Assembly (NCBI RefSeq): GCF_012113595.1
Contig: NZ_CP050831.1
Span: forward strand, 4,278,001-4,342,000
Direction: 5' to 3'
From: Bacteroides faecium
GTDB lineage: Bacteria > Bacteroidota > Bacteroidia > Bacteroidales > Bacteroidaceae
DNA length: 64,000 bases
In this document: positions 63,260 to 64,000 of the stretch, in pieces
Layout: every line of letters begins with the position of its first letter
Position numbering within the stretch: the first letter of the stretch is position 1
Position numbers and translations under genes: made by a program
Notes under the pieces: model-generated
Databases searched by the model: none
The model's input: the letters and a program-made list of their open reading frames with translations, nothing else
What the model was told of the DNA's origin: nothing

Positions 63260-64000
63260 ATGGATAATAAAATTGTTTTAATAACCGGCGCAACCAGTGG
63301 AATTGGTAAAGCTTGTGCCCGTAAATTTGCGAAAGAAGGATGGGACTTGATTTTGAACGCCCGTAATGCTTCAAAATTGGAGAAGTTGATATATGAGTTA
63401 GAGGTAGAATTTCCCAAAGTAGTGACGTGGTCGTTTCTTTGTGACGTGCGTAGTCGTAAAAAGATTGAGGCGTCACTGGAAGAGTTACCGCCGGAATGGG
63501 CTGAAATCGATTTGCTGATAAACAATGCCGGACTGGTGATCGGAGTGGACAAGGAGTTCGAAGGTAGTCTGGACGAATGGGATATCATGATTGATACGAA
63601 TATAAAGGGATTATTGGCAATGACGCGTCTTGTGGTTCCTGGTATGATAGAACGCGGACGGGGACATGTTATCAATATCGGTTCCATTGCCGGTGATGCC
63701 GCTTATCCGGGTGGAAGCGTGTATTGCGCCACTAAGGCTGCCGTGAAAGCTCTTTCGGATGGCTTGCGGATTGATTTGGTAGATACTCCGTTGAGGGTTA
63801 CGAATATCAAGCCGGGTATGGTGGAGACTAATTTCTCGGTAGTGCGTTATCGGGGTGATAAAGAAGCTGCTGATAATTTCTATAAAGGAATCCGTCCGTT
63901 GACAGGAGATGATATCGCCGAAACGGTTTATTTTGCAGCATCGGCTCCGGAGCATATTCAGATTGCGGAAGTGCTTTTGATGCCAACAAATCAGGCAACA
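63260..64000 (+). CDS. Short-chain dehydrogenase/reductase, YdfG-like (3' end outside window)
   Basis: A cytoplasmic NAD(P)H-dependent reductase. The cofactor loop TGATSGIG is at residues 9-16, NNAG near 90, the catalytic Ser in NIGSIAG, and Tyr155-x3-Lys159 in VYCATKAAV. KPGMVETNFS is typical of the YdfG/3-hydroxy acid dehydrogenase branch. 247 codons are present and the frame runs off the right edge, probably only a few residues short of the end. Confidence 0.95.
   Translation, partial: MDNKIVLITGATSGIGKACARKFAKEGWDLILNARNASKLEKLIYELEVEFPKVVTWSFLCDVRSRKKIEASLEELPPEWAEIDLLINNAGLVIGVDKEFEGSLDEWDIMIDTNIKGLLAMTRLVVPGMIERGRGHVINIGSIAGDAAYPGGSVYCATKAAVKALSDGLRIDLVDTPLRVTNIKPGMVETNFSVVRYRGDKEAADNFYKGIRPLTGDDIAETVYFAASAPEHIQIAEVLLMPTNQAT

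Noticed and set aside
1..64000. CRISPR arrays, tRNA, rRNA, complete insertion sequences
   Set aside because: No regularly spaced repeats, cloverleaf sequences, rRNA motifs or transposase genes were seen on reading either strand.

Overview
The window looks like a chromosome segment of a gut Bacteroides species close to B. thetaiotaomicron or B. ovatus. The evidence is a SusC-type TonB receptor, a hybrid two-component sensor (HTCS), lipoprotein GH43/GH51 enzymes, Mfa/FimA-type pilins, a UpxY-led capsule locus, and several promoter -7 boxes fitting the Bacteroidetes consensus TAnnTTTG. From memory the order (arabinan PUL, galK operon, manA, integrase, upxY capsule locus) resembles the BT0362-BT0402 region of B. 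thetaiotaomicron; this was not checked by a search.

Region 1 (1-12213) is the end of an arabinan utilisation locus: a partial SusC-like receptor (minus strand), an HTCS regulator (minus strand), and a divergent operon of endo-arabinanase (GH43), arabinofuranosidase (GH51) and a second GH43. The promoters of the receptor and of the GH operon carry the same direct repeat (T[A/G]TCCACC twice, 21 bp apart, 20-21 nt before the -7 box), a good candidate for the HTCS operator. A 34-codon ORF lies in the receptor leader.

Region 2 (12346-16028, minus strand) is a galactose operon: mutarotase, MFS sugar importer, galactokinase. A strong hairpin separates it from the converging GH operon.

Region 3 (16346-26003) is a seven-gene type V pilus operon: pilin, anchor, three further pilin-like or tip lipoproteins, a DUF3575 protein and a DUF3868/OmpA-like protein. 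The four presumed structural subunits share a basic residue followed by Ala/Gly at residues 49-55, the expected proteolytic maturation site; the anchor lacks it. manA follows (26144-27115).

Region 4 (27324-61441) is a phase-variable capsule locus. A tyrosine recombinase precedes a 278-bp segment bounded by 20-bp inverted repeats. The best promoter in that segment points away from upxY, so the assembled orientation looks OFF. After upxY and a first wza comes an antisense DUF3987/VirE island, then the main block: initiating transferase, second wza, wzc, wzx, many glycosyltransferases, wzy, acyltransferases, an SGNH hydrolase, a pyruvyltransferase, an F420-hydrogenase beta-like protein and rmlB. 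The block carries many broken genes (ugd, a GT2, a hexapeptide acyltransferase, two acyltransferase-3 genes, rmlA), so it seems to be under active remodelling. A cluster of four hairpins follows rmlB.

Region 5 (61761-64000) holds a toxin-antitoxin remnant, a three-gene envelope operon (YtxH, holin-like membrane protein, small hypothetical) and the start of a short-chain dehydrogenase. I saw no rRNA, tRNA, CRISPR array or intact insertion sequence.
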